Shown: positions 42,788-51,861, counted from the first letter of the stretch. The stretch: 64,000 nucleotides of DNA from Mycolicibacterium monacense (GCF_010731575.1 NZ_AP022617.1:2170001-2234000), one strand, 5' to 3'. Numbers and translations are program-made. The notes: generated by a model from the letters alone, not told the origin.

Positions 42788-44215
42788 CTAGAGGTTGACC
42801 TTGGAGGTGTTGGTCTTGGCCAGGCTGCGCAGCCGGGACGCGGCGTCGTCCCCGCCGTAGATGTCCTGCAGCGCAACGGCCCAGTCCTTGGTGGTGTCGA
42901 AGAACTTCTTCTGCGGGGTGAACTGGATCTTGGAGGTGGGGATCACCGTCTCGAAGGTCTCGAGGTAGCCGTACTGATCGGCGGCGATCCGCTTGAACGT
43001 CGTGTCGAACACCGACTGCCGCACCGGATCTGCGTAGATGCCGCCCTCGACGGCTTTGTTCATCGACTCCTTGCCGGTGGCCCACTGGATGAACAGCCAG
43101 GCCGGCAGTTTGTTGCGGGAGTTGGCGTTCATCGCCCACGTCCAGGTCCACAGGTTGGTCTTGTAGTTGCCGTCGGGGCCGGCCGGACCCGGATACCAGC
43201 CGAGGTTCCCCGCCTGTGCGCTCGCGCCGGGCTTGTTCTTCGGATACGTCGCGCTGTCGGCGTCGTAGACCATCATCGCCTTGCCGTCACCGAGATCACC
43301 GGTGGCGTTCGGGTAGTCGTAGGTGGTCCACGAGGTGGGGCCCGCCTCGTGCTGCATCCGGATCCACTTCTCGGTGAAGTCGACGGCCTTGTCGCTGTCC
43401 ATCTCGGCGACCAGATCGCGGCCGTCGAACGTGTAGTCGACGGCGCCTTCGCGGACGTACTGCGTCATGAAGCCCGGGTGGATCGTGGCCCACGACTTCG
43501 ATCCGCGGGTGGCGATGCCGTACCGGTTCTCCGAGCGGTCGGTCAGGTCCACGGCCAGCTGGATGAAATCGTCGAAGTTGTCGGGCAGTTTCCTGATGCC
43601 CCGCCGGTCGAAATAGGCCTTGTTGTAGGCGACGACATTGTTCTCGAACCCCCACGGGATCGCCCACTGACCGCCGGTGCCCAATGGGTTGCCCAACGTG
43701 AAGTCCCACCGCGTGGAGGTGCGCAGACCCTCGAAGATGTCCTCGAAGTCGTACTCGGCGTTGGTCGCCGAGGCGTTCTGCAGCCACGGGTTGAGATCCT
43801 CGATCCAACCGGGCGGACCGTACTGCCAGATGAAGTAGGCACCCAGCATGAACGCATCGTGCTTGCCGGTGCCGCCCGCCAGTTCGGTGTTGAGCTTGGT
43901 GAAGTAGTCCGCCTCCGGCACGAGATCGACGTTGACGTTGATCCCGGTGAGCTCGGTGAACTCCTTGAGCAGCGGCTGGTAGCTCTGCTGATACGGGTGC
44001 GGGGTCTGCAGGATGTTGATCGTCGACCCAGCAGCCTTACGCCAGTCGAATCCGCCGCTCACCTCCGAGGCGCCGTTCGGGGCGCTGGTCTTGCCGCCGA
44101 CGCCGCAGGCCGAGAGCACCGGCAGGCTCGCGGCCGCCGCTCCGGCGATTCCCATGGCGGCCAACATGTTCCGGCGCGACAGCTGACGTTGCTGCGCGAA
44201 CCGATCTCGACTCAT
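42788..44215 (-). CDS. polyol ABC substrate-binding lipoprotein (Tat signal)
   Basis: 475 residues. LSRRNMLAAMG is a twin-arginine motif, and PVLSACGVG is the lipobox. The mature protein belongs to the large extracellular solute-binding family 1 (TINILQTPHPYQQSYQPLLKE and LVPEADYFTKLNTELAGG). In M. smegmatis a threitol-binding protein (ThpA) of an ABC system sits in a similar gene set; assignment to that ligand here is by context only. Confidence 0.82.
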   Translation of the reverse strand: MSRDRFAQQRQLSRRNMLAAMGIAGAAAASLPVLSACGVGGKTSAPNGASEVSGGFDWRKAAGSTINILQTPHPYQQSYQPLLKEFTELTGINVNVDLVPEADYFTKLNTELAGGTGKHDAFMLGAYFIWQYGPPGWIEDLNPWLQNASATNAEYDFEDIFEGLRTSTRWDFTLGNPLGTGGQWAIPWGFENNVVAYNKAYFDRRGIRKLPDNFDDFIQLAVDLTDRSENRYGIATRGSKSWATIHPGFMTQYVREGAVDYTFDGRDLVAEMDSDKAVDFTEKWIRMQHEAGPTSWTTYDYPNATGDLGDGKAMMVYDADSATYPKNKPGASAQAGNLGWYPGPAGPDGNYKTNLWTWTWAMNANSRNKLPAWLFIQWATGKESMNKAVEGGIYADPVRQSVFDTTFKRIAADQYGYLETFETVIPTSKIQFTPQKKFFDTTKDWAVALQDIYGGDDAASRLRSLAKTNTSKVNL

Positions 44216-44235
44216 CTGGTGTGTTCCTTCGGCGC

Positions 44236-45324
44236 TCAGGCGGGGATCAACGAAACCTTGACGGACTCTTTACCGCTCGCGACGAGGTCGAGACCCTTCT
44301 GGAAGTCGGTGAGCGGTAGCTGATGGGTGCAGATCTCGTCCATCGGCAAGATGCCGGATTCGATCATCTTGATGGCGGCCGGCCAGCAGTACGGCCCGAG
44401 ATGCGCGCCGAGCACGTCGAGTTCCTTGTCGTCGCTGATGATGCTCCAGTCGACGGTGACGTCACTGCCGAACACCCCGTACTCGACGTAGCGGCCGAGC
44501 TTGCGTAACAGGTTGAGCCCCTGCGGAACCGCCGACGTGTGGCCGGTGCCCTCGAGGTAGACATCGGCGCCGTAGCCGTCGGTGAGCTCCTTGACGATCG
44601 CCACCGCATCCTGTTCGGCGATGTTGATCGTGATGTCGGCGCCGCACTTCTCGGCCAGTTCGAGCTTGTCGGGGGCCAGGTCGAGCGCGATGACGTGCAT
44701 CGGGTTCTTGGCCCGCGCACCCGCGATCATGCCGAGCCCGATCGGTCCGCACCCCGCGACGACGACGGTGTCCTCGAAGGTGATCTGGGCGCGTTCGACC
44801 GCGTGCAGGGAGCACGACAGCGGTTCGGCGAAGGCGGCATGATGGGGCTTGATGTCTTTGGACACCTTGTGCACCAACGCTTCTGCCGGATACACCATGT
44901 AGCTGGCCATGGCGCCGGGCGTGCGGCGCTTGAAACCGTAGAGGTCGTGCGGCTGACACATGTGGTACTGGCCGCGCTTGCAGAAGCGACACTCCCAGCA
45001 CGGCACGATCTGCTCGGAGACCACACGGTCACCGACGGCGATCCCCCACCGCTGGGCGGCGTCGTCGTCGAGTTCGACCACCGTGCCGACGAACTCGTGT
45101 CCGGGGATGACCATGGTCTCGGCCCACGCGGGGCGGTTCTCGTCGCCCCAGAACTTCGCCGCGCCGTGGTAGCACTTCAGATCGCTGGCGCAGATGCCGA
45201 CCGCTTCGACCCTGATCAGCGCTTCGCCGGGTCCGCGCTGCGGTACGGCGATCTCCTCGAGTCGATAGTCACGCGGTCCGTGACAGACCACTGCCTGCAT
45301 CTTTTCCGGGATCTGGTCGGACAT
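44236..45324 (-). CDS. eltD: zinc-dependent polyol dehydrogenase (EltD-like)
   Basis: 362 residues from the ATG at 45324, with AGGAGGAGC upstream. Medium-chain zinc dehydrogenase: catalytic zinc ligands C in AVGICASDLK and H-E in IPGHEFVG, structural zinc cysteines in CWECRFCKRGQYHMC, NAD fold in VVAGCGPIGLGMIAG. The sequence resembles erythritol/L-threitol dehydrogenase of mycobacteria. It should oxidise a tetritol to a tetrulose for the DAK-type kinase. It is first in the operon, next to the divergent regulator. Confidence 0.75.
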   Translation of the reverse strand: MSDQIPEKMQAVVCHGPRDYRLEEIAVPQRGPGEALIRVEAVGICASDLKCYHGAAKFWGDENRPAWAETMVIPGHEFVGTVVELDDDAAQRWGIAVGDRVVSEQIVPCWECRFCKRGQYHMCQPHDLYGFKRRTPGAMASYMVYPAEALVHKVSKDIKPHHAAFAEPLSCSLHAVERAQITFEDTVVVAGCGPIGLGMIAGARAKNPMHVIALDLAPDKLELAEKCGADITINIAEQDAVAIVKELTDGYGADVYLEGTGHTSAVPQGLNLLRKLGRYVEYGVFGSDVTVDWSIISDDKELDVLGAHLGPYCWPAAIKMIESGILPMDEICTHQLPLTDFQKGLDLVASGKESVKVSLIPA

Positions 45325-45373
45325 CGAGCGCTCCTCCTGTGTGGTTGCGCTCACACTAACCAATGCGGTGCAC

Positions 45374-45411
45374 ATCTGTCCAGAACATCTGTTCAGGGAG
45401 AATCTGTTCAG
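45374..45411. promoter_or_regulatory. three direct repeats, probable operator of polyol operon
   Basis: ATCTGTCCAG at 45374, ATCTGTTCAG at 45387 and ATCTGTTCAG at 45402, between the divergent dehydrogenase (start 45324) and regulator (start 45442) genes. GAACA-TC-TGTTC at 45383-45394 is an embedded dyad. SorC/DeoR-family regulators commonly bind repeated sites like this. Confidence 0.7.
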
Positions 45412-45441
45412 CGTCAGGCGTTCAATGTCATACTTCTAGGC

Positions 45442-46470
45442 GTGCCCCGGCCCGCACAGCCCGCGTCCGCGCCCGGTGTCGACAGTCCGATCCCGGACTC
45501 CGACGCCGGCCATTTCCCCGCTTCGCTGCTCTACGCCGCGGCGAAGCTCTACTACACCGAGGACGCCACCCAGGCCGAGGTGGCCTCCCAGCTCGGCACC
45601 AGCCGGGCGACGGTGAGCCGCCTGCTCGCCGAGGCCAAACGCCGCGGCATCGTGCGCATCGAGGTCGTGCCGCCCGCGGAGGTCGCCTCCGGTGATCTCG
45701 CAGACCGGGTGGCCCGGGCGCTGTCGCTGACGACCGTCTTCCTCAGCCATCCCTTGCCTCATCCCGGCCCGGGGCGCGGCATCGTCGACGTGATGGGGGC
45801 CGCGCTGGCGCCGGCGGTCGGACGGGCGTTGTCGGGTGCCGGACTGCTACCCGGGGACGTGTTGCTGGTGTCGAGCGGGCGCACGGTATACGAGGTCTCC
45901 CAGTACGACCTCGTACCGCTGCCGGGCGTGCTGGTGGCCCCGACCGTCGGCGGCAACGACCAGCCCGAGGAGTGGTACCAGACCAACGAGATCACCCGCC
46001 GGGTCGCCAATCGGGTCAACGGCAGGCCGAACTACCTGTTCGCCCCCGCCCTGCCCGGGCCGGAACTGTATCCGTCGCTGCTCAACGATCCGAGTATCCA
46101 ACGCGTGCTGCACCTGTGGCCGCACGCCCGGTGCGCGCTGATGGGTGTCGGGGCGCCGCCGCTCATGCGTTCGGACATCCCCCAGTTCGTCCCGACCCGG
46201 TCGAACTCACTGCGTGCGGCCGTCGGCGACGTGTGCTCGCGCTTCTACGACCGCGACGGCAACGAGGTCGACTTCGAGGGCAGCGACCGTCTGATCGCCG
46301 TCGAACTCGAGGTGTTACGCCACGTCCCCGTGACGATCGCCGTCGCCGTCGGCAGCGACAAGGTGTCCTCGATCGTCGCCGGCGCGCGCGGCGGTTACTT
46401 CAACCAGTTGGTCACCGACCCGGGCACCGCGGCGGCCATCCTCGAGGCGGTCGACGGTAGGACCGACTGA
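45442..46470 (+). CDS. SorC/DeoR-family sugar-binding transcriptional regulator
   Basis: 342 residues from the GTG at 45442. An N-terminal helix-turn-helix (DATQAEVASQLGTSRATVSR) precedes a SorC-type phosphosugar-sensing domain with LLVSSGRTVYEVSQY and the C-terminal GSDKVSSIVAGARGGYFNQL. Such regulators sense a pathway phosphosugar. It is divergent from the polyol operon and surely controls it through the repeats at 45374-45411. It converges with a P450 gene. Confidence 0.85.
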   Translation: MPRPAQPASAPGVDSPIPDSDAGHFPASLLYAAAKLYYTEDATQAEVASQLGTSRATVSRLLAEAKRRGIVRIEVVPPAEVASGDLADRVARALSLTTVFLSHPLPHPGPGRGIVDVMGAALAPAVGRALSGAGLLPGDVLLVSSGRTVYEVSQYDLVPLPGVLVAPTVGGNDQPEEWYQTNEITRRVANRVNGRPNYLFAPALPGPELYPSLLNDPSIQRVLHLWPHARCALMGVGAPPLMRSDIPQFVPTRSNSLRAAVGDVCSRFYDRDGNEVDFEGSDRLIAVELEVLRHVPVTIAVAVGSDKVSSIVAGARGGYFNQLVTDPGTAAAILEAVDGRTD

Positions 46471-46473
46471 GCG

Positions 46474-47712
46474 TCAGCGCGTCCTCACCGGCAGTTTCGC
46501 CCACCCGCGCACGCTGGACGTCCGCGCCCTGGTGGCGTTGGCGTAGTCGACGTCCCAGTCCGTCCACCGCGCCAGGACCTCCTCGAACGCCACCCGCGCC
46601 TCGAGCCTCGCCAACGCCGAGCCGAGGCAGAAATGCAGTCCCTGCCCGAAGCTCAAATGGCCTGCCTTGCGGTGGATGTCGTAGCGGTCGGGATCGGTGA
46701 ACCGGGTTTCATCGCGGTTGGCCGACCCGTTGAGCAGCAGCATGTAGGACCCTTCGCCGACGGTGCGCCCGTACAACTCGACATCCCGTGCGACATAACG
46801 TGCCTGAACCGGGGACGGCGGCTCGTACCGCAACGTCTCCTCCACCGCCGAGGGGATCAGCGACGGGTCGGCGACGAGTTCGCGCCGCTGATCGGGATGT
46901 TCACCGAGGAGCTGACCCATGAATCCGATGAGCCGCGCCGTCGTCTCGTTGCCGGCACCGGCGATCATCGCGGTGTAGGCGAGAACCTCGGTGCGCTCGA
47001 GCTGCCGGCGCGTTCCATCGGGTTCCTCGACCTCCGCGTTGAGCAGTTCGGTCATCAGATCGTCGGACGGGTGCGTCGACCGCCATTCGATGTACTCGGC
47101 GAACACGCCAAGGGATTCCTCGAAGATGGTCTGGCTGACCTCGCCGGTTCCGCTCCCCTGCGAGCCGACGGTGATGCTCTTGTCGTTGAGGTCGCGGATC
47201 TGCTGCTGACCCTCCTCGGGGATGCCGAGCAGATAGCCGATCGTGCGCATGGGCATGATCGCGCCGAGATCGGTGACGAAGTCGAAACCCTCCGCGTCCC
47301 GCAGCGGATCCAGTGCGCGCGAACAGAAGCCGCAAACGAGGTCCTCGACGGCTAGCATGCGCCGGGGGGTGAACACCCGCGACAGCAGCCGCCGGTGCAG
47401 ATCGTGCAGCGGCGGGTCCTCCCAGAGAAGGATTCCCGGCGGCACCTCGATGCCACTGAACAGGATGTCTGCGGTGGTACCGCGACCCGACCGATAGGTC
47501 TGCCAGTCCGGCAGAGCGCGCACGACATCGTCGTAGCGACTGAGCGCGTAGAACCCGTATCGGCTGTTGCGGTACAGCGGCGCCTCCGCGCGCATCCGTT
47601 TCCAGACCGGGTACGGATCGTCGTCGATCACGAAATCGAAGGGGTCGTAGTACAACTCGACCGCAGGATCACCTGTCACGGCGGGAACCTCATCGTGGTT
47701 GATTGGGCACAC
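46474..47712 (-). CDS. cytochrome P450
   Basis: 412 residues. The I-helix oxygen-activation motif is AMIAGAGNETTARL, the ExxR motif is EETLRYEPP and the heme-cysteine motif is FGQGLHFCLGSALAR. All are canonical for soluble bacterial P450s, which use ferredoxin partners; none is encoded nearby. The GTG at 47712 overlaps the AveC-like gene by 23 bp; a GTG at 47679 with GATGAGG upstream would avoid that. Substrate unknown; hydrophobic or alicyclic molecules are usual for such operons. Confidence 0.92.
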   Translation of the reverse strand: MCPINHDEVPAVTGDPAVELYYDPFDFVIDDDPYPVWKRMRAEAPLYRNSRYGFYALSRYDDVVRALPDWQTYRSGRGTTADILFSGIEVPPGILLWEDPPLHDLHRRLLSRVFTPRRMLAVEDLVCGFCSRALDPLRDAEGFDFVTDLGAIMPMRTIGYLLGIPEEGQQQIRDLNDKSITVGSQGSGTGEVSQTIFEESLGVFAEYIEWRSTHPSDDLMTELLNAEVEEPDGTRRQLERTEVLAYTAMIAGAGNETTARLIGFMGQLLGEHPDQRRELVADPSLIPSAVEETLRYEPPSPVQARYVARDVELYGRTVGEGSYMLLLNGSANRDETRFTDPDRYDIHRKAGHLSFGQGLHFCLGSALARLEARVAFEEVLARWTDWDVDYANATRARTSSVRGWAKLPVRTR

Positions 47713-48478
47713 CAGGGAACAACTGCTCCGTCGGTCCCGATGTCACGTCACCGCGGAGCTTCGTCACCAGGTGCGGGGCGAAGACGGCGCCGTACACCGT
47801 GTGTCCGACGACGACCACGGCCACGATCGACACGACCGCAGACTGCCACCGGGTCTTCGACACCCGGTCGGACCACGATTCGATGACGTTGCGCCCCTGT
47901 CCGTCCGTGCGCCCGAGGAGATAGGCGAACACCATCACCTGGATGCCCATCGCGATCGCGTCGTAAATCGGGTATTGGTACTTGCCACCTTCGAAGATCG
48001 CCAGTCCGGGGATCACGTAGCCGTAGTAGAAGACACCGAGCCGCGGACCGAAGAACCCGTTGAACAGCAGGGCCCAGAGGAAACCGACGAGCAGGCCGGC
48101 CGCCAACAGCGTCTGGGGCCTTCGCCACCCGAACCGCGCGACGATCCGTCGTCCGAGTGCTGCGCCGATCACCGCGGGCAGCACGAAGTAGGCGATGTAC
48201 CCGATGGGCACGGCCGATGGCAGGCCACCGCCCCAGGTCATGTTCAACGGCCACCACGAGGGCATCCGCGGGAGCGCGGGTGGGAACTGGGCGTACACCG
48301 CCCAGTCGTACGGTGCCTCGATCCACGAGAACGAGATCGCCGAGATGGACACCAGCAGCAGCGGGTGCAGCCGGCCGCGCCGCACGCTCAGGAACACCCC
48401 GACGCCGAGGAACACGACTCCGCCGACGTAGGCGAACGACAGCCCGGCGATCAGCGCGGGCGTGAGCTCGGTGCTCAC
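47690..48478 (-). CDS. AveC-like (spirocyclase family) membrane protein
   Basis: 262 residues with about seven hydrophobic segments. Conserved-looking motifs are FSWIEAPYDWAVYAQFPPAL and FGPRLGVFYYGYVIPGLAIF. Mycobacterial proteins of this pattern are annotated as AveC-family after the avermectin spirocyclase; actual activity is unknown. The GTG start at 48478 overlaps the stop of a 36-residue peptide gene, and its end overlaps the P450 gene. A distinct relative lies at 59484-60620. Confidence 0.68.
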   Translation of the reverse strand: MSTELTPALIAGLSFAYVGGVVFLGVGVFLSVRRGRLHPLLLVSISAISFSWIEAPYDWAVYAQFPPALPRMPSWWPLNMTWGGGLPSAVPIGYIAYFVLPAVIGAALGRRIVARFGWRRPQTLLAAGLLVGFLWALLFNGFFGPRLGVFYYGYVIPGLAIFEGGKYQYPIYDAIAMGIQVMVFAYLLGRTDGQGRNVIESWSDRVSKTRWQSAVVSIVAVVVVGHTVYGAVFAPHLVTKLRGDVTSGPTEQLFPGVPNQPR

Positions 48479-48585
48479 CGGTCGCGCGCCGTGCGCTCAC
48501 GCGCTTCCGGGTCCAGGAAGACGACCGCACCGACAATGACGACGATGAGCCCGAACAGCGTGCCGAGCATGATGACTGCGCCCAT
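48475..48585 (-). CDS. 36-residue single-pass membrane peptide, coupled to AveC-like gene
   Basis: ATG at 48585 after GGAAGGGG. It begins MGAVIMLGTLFGLIVVIVGA and ends with a charged tail (DPEARERTARDR). The stop TGA overlaps the GTG start of the AveC-like gene, the usual sign of translational coupling. It is the first gene after the palindromic operator at 48607-48628, so it heads the operon. Possibly a small subunit or chaperone of the AveC-like or P450 protein. Confidence 0.6.
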   Translation of the reverse strand: MGAVIMLGTLFGLIVVIVGAVVFLDPEARERTARDR

Positions 48586-48606
48586 TCCAGCCCCTTCCAC
48601 CGATCG

Positions 48607-48628
48607 ATTAATAGTGGACACTATTAAT
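48607..48628. promoter_or_regulatory. 22-bp perfect palindrome, TetR-type operator
   Basis: ATTAATAGTG, centre GA, CACTATTAAT. It lies between the divergent small-peptide/AveC/P450 operon (start 48585) and the TetR gene (start 48665). AT-rich arms stand out in this genome. Confidence 0.85.
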
Positions 48629-48664
48629 ATGCTCGCGGTCAAGACCCAGCTAGGGTGAACGACG

Positions 48665-49321
48665 GTGCCACAGCGAGATTCGTCCGATCAGCCGACCTCC
48701 GTCGCGGCCCGGGCCGGCCGCCGGCCTCGGGGCGAGGCGCGTCGGTTGCTGCTCGACGCCGCCCGGGATCTGTTCGCGCGCAAGGATTACCGCGCCACCA
48801 CCACCCGAGAGATCGCAGAAGCCGCGGACGTCAGCGAGTACCTGCTGTTCCGCCACTTCGGCTCCAAGGCCGGGCTGTTCCGCGAAGCCCTCGTCGTACC
48901 GTTCACGACCTTCCTCGACGACTTCGCGCAGACGTGGCAGGCCGTCGTCCCCGAGGAGACCGATGAGGAGCAGTTGGCCCGCCAGTTCGTCGGCAGGCTC
49001 TACGACGTGCTCGTCGAGCACCAGGGTCTGCTGCTCACCCTCGTCGCCTCCGACGGACTCGACGACGAGGAGATCGAAGCCGCGGGTATCGCCGATATCC
49101 GCCGAGCGCTGAGCATGCTCGGCCGGATCAGCGCCGAAGGTATGCGATTGCGGGGGAAGCGGTCGCGTCAACCGGACCTTCCCGCACATTCGACCGTGGC
49201 GATGATCGTCGGCATGGTGGCGCTGCGCAGCACCTTCTTCGGCAGCAGCCCGCCGTCGCGAGAGGCCATCGTGGACGAACTCGTCCAGGCCATCCTGCAC
49301 GGCTTCCTGCACCGCCCCTAG
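48665..49321 (+). CDS. TetR-family regulator
   Basis: 218 residues from the GTG at 48665. The HTH is RATTTREIAEAADVSEYLLF with RHFGSKAGLF following. The ligand-binding domain has no recognisable signature. Divergent placement over the perfect palindrome at 48607-48628 makes it the likely repressor of the 36-aa peptide/AveC/P450 operon and of itself. Its stop overlaps that of the convergent SDR gene by 4 bp. Confidence 0.86.
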   Translation: MPQRDSSDQPTSVAARAGRRPRGEARRLLLDAARDLFARKDYRATTTREIAEAADVSEYLLFRHFGSKAGLFREALVVPFTTFLDDFAQTWQAVVPEETDEEQLARQFVGRLYDVLVEHQGLLLTLVASDGLDDEEIEAAGIADIRRALSMLGRISAEGMRLRGKRSRQPDLPAHSTVAMIVGMVALRSTFFGSSPPSREAIVDELVQAILHGFLHRP

Positions 49322-50196
49322 CCACCGGGTCCGTTGGGCCACTTCAGCAGCGACCCGGCGTCGACGCGGATGTGCTGACCGGTGATGTAGCGGCTGTCGT
49401 CGGAGGCGAGGAACACGCCGAGGTTGGCCATGTCCTCCGGTTCGATGTACGGGATCGGCATGGCCTGGAACAGGTTGAACAGCGGTTCGGCGTCCTCGCG
49501 GGTGGGCGTCTTGCCCTCGGCCTTCAGATCAGGCCGGAACACGCCGTACATGCCCTCGTTCTGCAACAGGTGGGTGTTGCAGTTCGTCGGATGGATCGCG
49601 TTGATACGAATCATCCTGGGCGCCAGGTGGAGACACATCTCGTCGACGTACTCCATGACTATCCGCTTGCTCCATCCGTAGCCGGCGCCCCCGGGACCCA
49701 TGTCCGGGCTGGTGGTGGTCCCGCGGATCATGCCCGCGGTCGAGCCGGTGACGATGATCGAGGCGCCGTCCGGAAGGTGCGGGATGGCGACCGCGACGGT
49801 GTTCATCACCCCGAGCAGGTCGACGTCGGAGGCGTCGACGAACCCCATCGGGTCGGGATTGCCCATCGCCATCGGAAGGATTCCCGCGTTCGCGACGACG
49901 ATGTCGATCCTGCCCAGATCCGCCAGACCGGCGTCGACCGCATCGCGCAGTTCGTGGCGTTCCCGGACGTCGGCGATCCGCGCGACGACGCGTCTGCCGA
50001 TCTCCTTGACGGAACGCTCGGTTTCGGCGAGGTCTTCCGGGGTGGCGAGTGGATACGGGTTGGACGGGATGTCGCGGCAGATGTCGACCGCGATGATGTC
50101 GGCACCCTCCCTGGCCATCGCGATCGCGTGCGCCCGCCCCTGGCCGCGGGCCGCGCCGGTGATGAAAGCGACCTTGCCGTCGAGTTTTCCGGTCAT
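49318..50196 (-). CDS. mycofactocin-coupled-type SDR oxidoreductase
   Basis: 292 residues. The Rossmann motif is ITGAARGQGRAHAIAMAREG; the catalytic tetrad includes S in VTGSTAGM and Y-x3-K in GYGWSKR. The GAARGQGRAHA and DICRDIPSN patterns, together with an insert before the active site, match SDRs that carry non-exchangeable NAD(H) and depend on mycofactocin as redox carrier. It would oxidise an alcohol in the island's pathway. An 18-bp shared motif lies about 100 bp upstream of its ATG. Confidence 0.82.
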   Translation of the reverse strand: MTGKLDGKVAFITGAARGQGRAHAIAMAREGADIIAVDICRDIPSNPYPLATPEDLAETERSVKEIGRRVVARIADVRERHELRDAVDAGLADLGRIDIVVANAGILPMAMGNPDPMGFVDASDVDLLGVMNTVAVAIPHLPDGASIIVTGSTAGMIRGTTTSPDMGPGGAGYGWSKRIVMEYVDEMCLHLAPRMIRINAIHPTNCNTHLLQNEGMYGVFRPDLKAEGKTPTREDAEPLFNLFQAMPIPYIEPEDMANLGVFLASDDSRYITGQHIRVDAGSLLKWPNGPGG

Positions 50197-50526
50197 GTGG
50201 CGCTCCCGTGCTCCGTGGGTCGTGAGACGCGAGCGAATCTCGCGCGAACAATCACCAAAGCTATGCCATTCGAGCGGCTCCGATCAACAGGTTGTGGGAC
50301 AAACGTTTGGTACCAATTCAGCCTTTCACGTCCACGGCCGGCCACTCACAGCGGAACGTGTCCTACCAAACGGGTCTTCCACGTCGTGACGGGCGACCGA
50401 TGTTTCACCAGGCAGGAGGCGGTGTCCCGCCTCTCGTATCTGATACTCTTCACCAAAGATTGGGTCAGCGGGACGAGCCCGCGTAGGGAGCCGTTGGTAG
50501 TTGGCGGAGTCGTGGAGTGTCGCACA
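50197..50526. promoter_or_regulatory. divergent control region with 18-bp dyad motifs
   Basis: 330 bp between the SDR (start 50196) and the double TetR gene (start 50527). The best motif copy, GGACAAACGTTTGGTACC, lies at 50297-50314 around a CAAACGTTTG palindrome. Weaker copies on the complement are at 50362-50379 and 50449-50466. The latter lies ~60 bp before the TetR start, consistent with autoregulation. Confidence 0.6.
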
Positions 50527-51831
50527 GTGACGAACAAGCGCAATGCAGCGAAGCGCACTTCCGACAACGGGTCCGTCGCAGGCAGCTCATATGACGACGG
50601 CACGCGCCGCACCGAGATACTGCAGACCGCGGCCCGCATGATCGCGACGTCAGGATTGCGCACATCACTGCAGGAGATCGCCGACGCCGCCGGCATTCTG
50701 CCCGGCAGCCTCTATCACCACTTCGAATCCAAAGAGTCGATCCTCGTCGAACTACTGCGGCGTTATCACGCCGATCTCGACCGGATCGCCGAACACGCAC
50801 AGGCCACGCTGGACGACCCGTCGTCACACTCCGCCTTCGACCGGGTTCTCGAGTTGAGCGTGGCGATCGCGCAATGTGCCGTGACGCACCGCGCCGCGCT
50901 GCAGATGTCGTTCTACGAGGGCCGCAGCTCCAACCCCGAACTGGCGACTTTGGCGCAGCGGCGACCGACCGCGGTATTGCAGGCCATGCTGCAGACACTG
51001 CGGGCAGCCAGATGGAGCGGTTGCATCAGGTCCGACGTCGATCTTCCGGTGCTGGCCGACCGGATGGTGCAGACGATGCTGCAGGCGGGTCTCGACGTCA
51101 TACGCCAGAACACGCCCGTCGAAAAGGTGGCCACTCTGCTGACCCGAATCGAGCTCGAGGGCCTGGCAGCCGAGCCTCCGACTGATCAGATGCTCGACCA
51201 GTCGGCCGCGTTCTCGGCCGCCGACGCCGTCGTGCAGTCTTGGAACGACAACGAGACCGAGGCCGACGACAAGGCGGCACACGTGCGCGCAGTCGCCCGG
51301 ACGGAATTCGGGCGTCGGGGTTATGAAGTCACCACCATCCGGGACATCGCTTCGGCAGCCGGCATGGGTACCGGCACGGTGTACCGGCTGATCGGTTCCA
51401 AGGACGAGTTGCTCGTGTCGATCATGCGGTCCTTCGGAGAGAAGGTGGCCATGGGCTGGACCGAGGTGCTCAGTGCCGACGCGACAACGATCGAGAAGCT
51501 GGACGCGTTGAGCTGGATCAACACCAACGCGCTGGACCGCTTCGGCGACGAGTTTCGGATTCAGCTGGCCTGGATGAGGCAGTCGCCTCCCGGTACGCCG
51601 AACCCCGGGTGGTTGTTCTCAAAACGTGTGCGACAGATGAGAAGTCTGCTGGCCGAGGGCATCCGATCCGGCGAGGTGCGCGTCGACAGCCCGCCGAACG
51701 ATCTGTTGGCGCGCGGCGTCATCGGAATCGGCTGGATCCCGGAGAACATCCTGCGCGACCTCGGAACGCGCCGGGCACTGATTCACGTCCGCGATACGAC
51801 ACTTCGTGGCGTCGTCGAACGCAACGCCTGA
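50527..51831 (+). CDS. regulator with two TetR modules in one chain
   Basis: 434 residues from the GTG at 50527. The first HTH is LRTSLQEIADAAGILPGSLY followed by HHFESKESILVELL (about 45-80), with a helical domain to about 220. A second HTH, YEVTTIRDIASAAGMGTGTV then YRLIGSKDELLVSIM, lies at about 265-300 with its own helical domain to the end. Ordinary TetR proteins are ~200 residues and dimerise; this may be a built-in pseudo-dimer. The frame extends far upstream to 49372, but that part is the antisense of the SDR gene. It is the prime candidate to bind the 18-bp motif. Confidence 0.85.
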   Translation: MTNKRNAAKRTSDNGSVAGSSYDDGTRRTEILQTAARMIATSGLRTSLQEIADAAGILPGSLYHHFESKESILVELLRRYHADLDRIAEHAQATLDDPSSHSAFDRVLELSVAIAQCAVTHRAALQMSFYEGRSSNPELATLAQRRPTAVLQAMLQTLRAARWSGCIRSDVDLPVLADRMVQTMLQAGLDVIRQNTPVEKVATLLTRIELEGLAAEPPTDQMLDQSAAFSAADAVVQSWNDNETEADDKAAHVRAVARTEFGRRGYEVTTIRDIASAAGMGTGTVYRLIGSKDELLVSIMRSFGEKVAMGWTEVLSADATTIEKLDALSWINTNALDRFGDEFRIQLAWMRQSPPGTPNPGWLFSKRVRQMRSLLAEGIRSGEVRVDSPPNDLLARGVIGIGWIPENILRDLGTRRALIHVRDTTLRGVVERNA

Positions 51832-51861
51832 CGCCGCCCCGGCCTCCGTCACCCCCGGTTT

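Noticed and set aside
42519..43151. 210-residue minus-strand frame overlapping the polyol binding protein and permease
   Set aside because: It is an Arg/Gly-rich shadow of two strongly supported genes.
49372..50526. 819-residue plus-strand protein joining upstream sequence to the double TetR regulator
   Set aside because: The extension is antisense to the SDR gene and low in recognisable structure; GTG 50527 is the sensible start.
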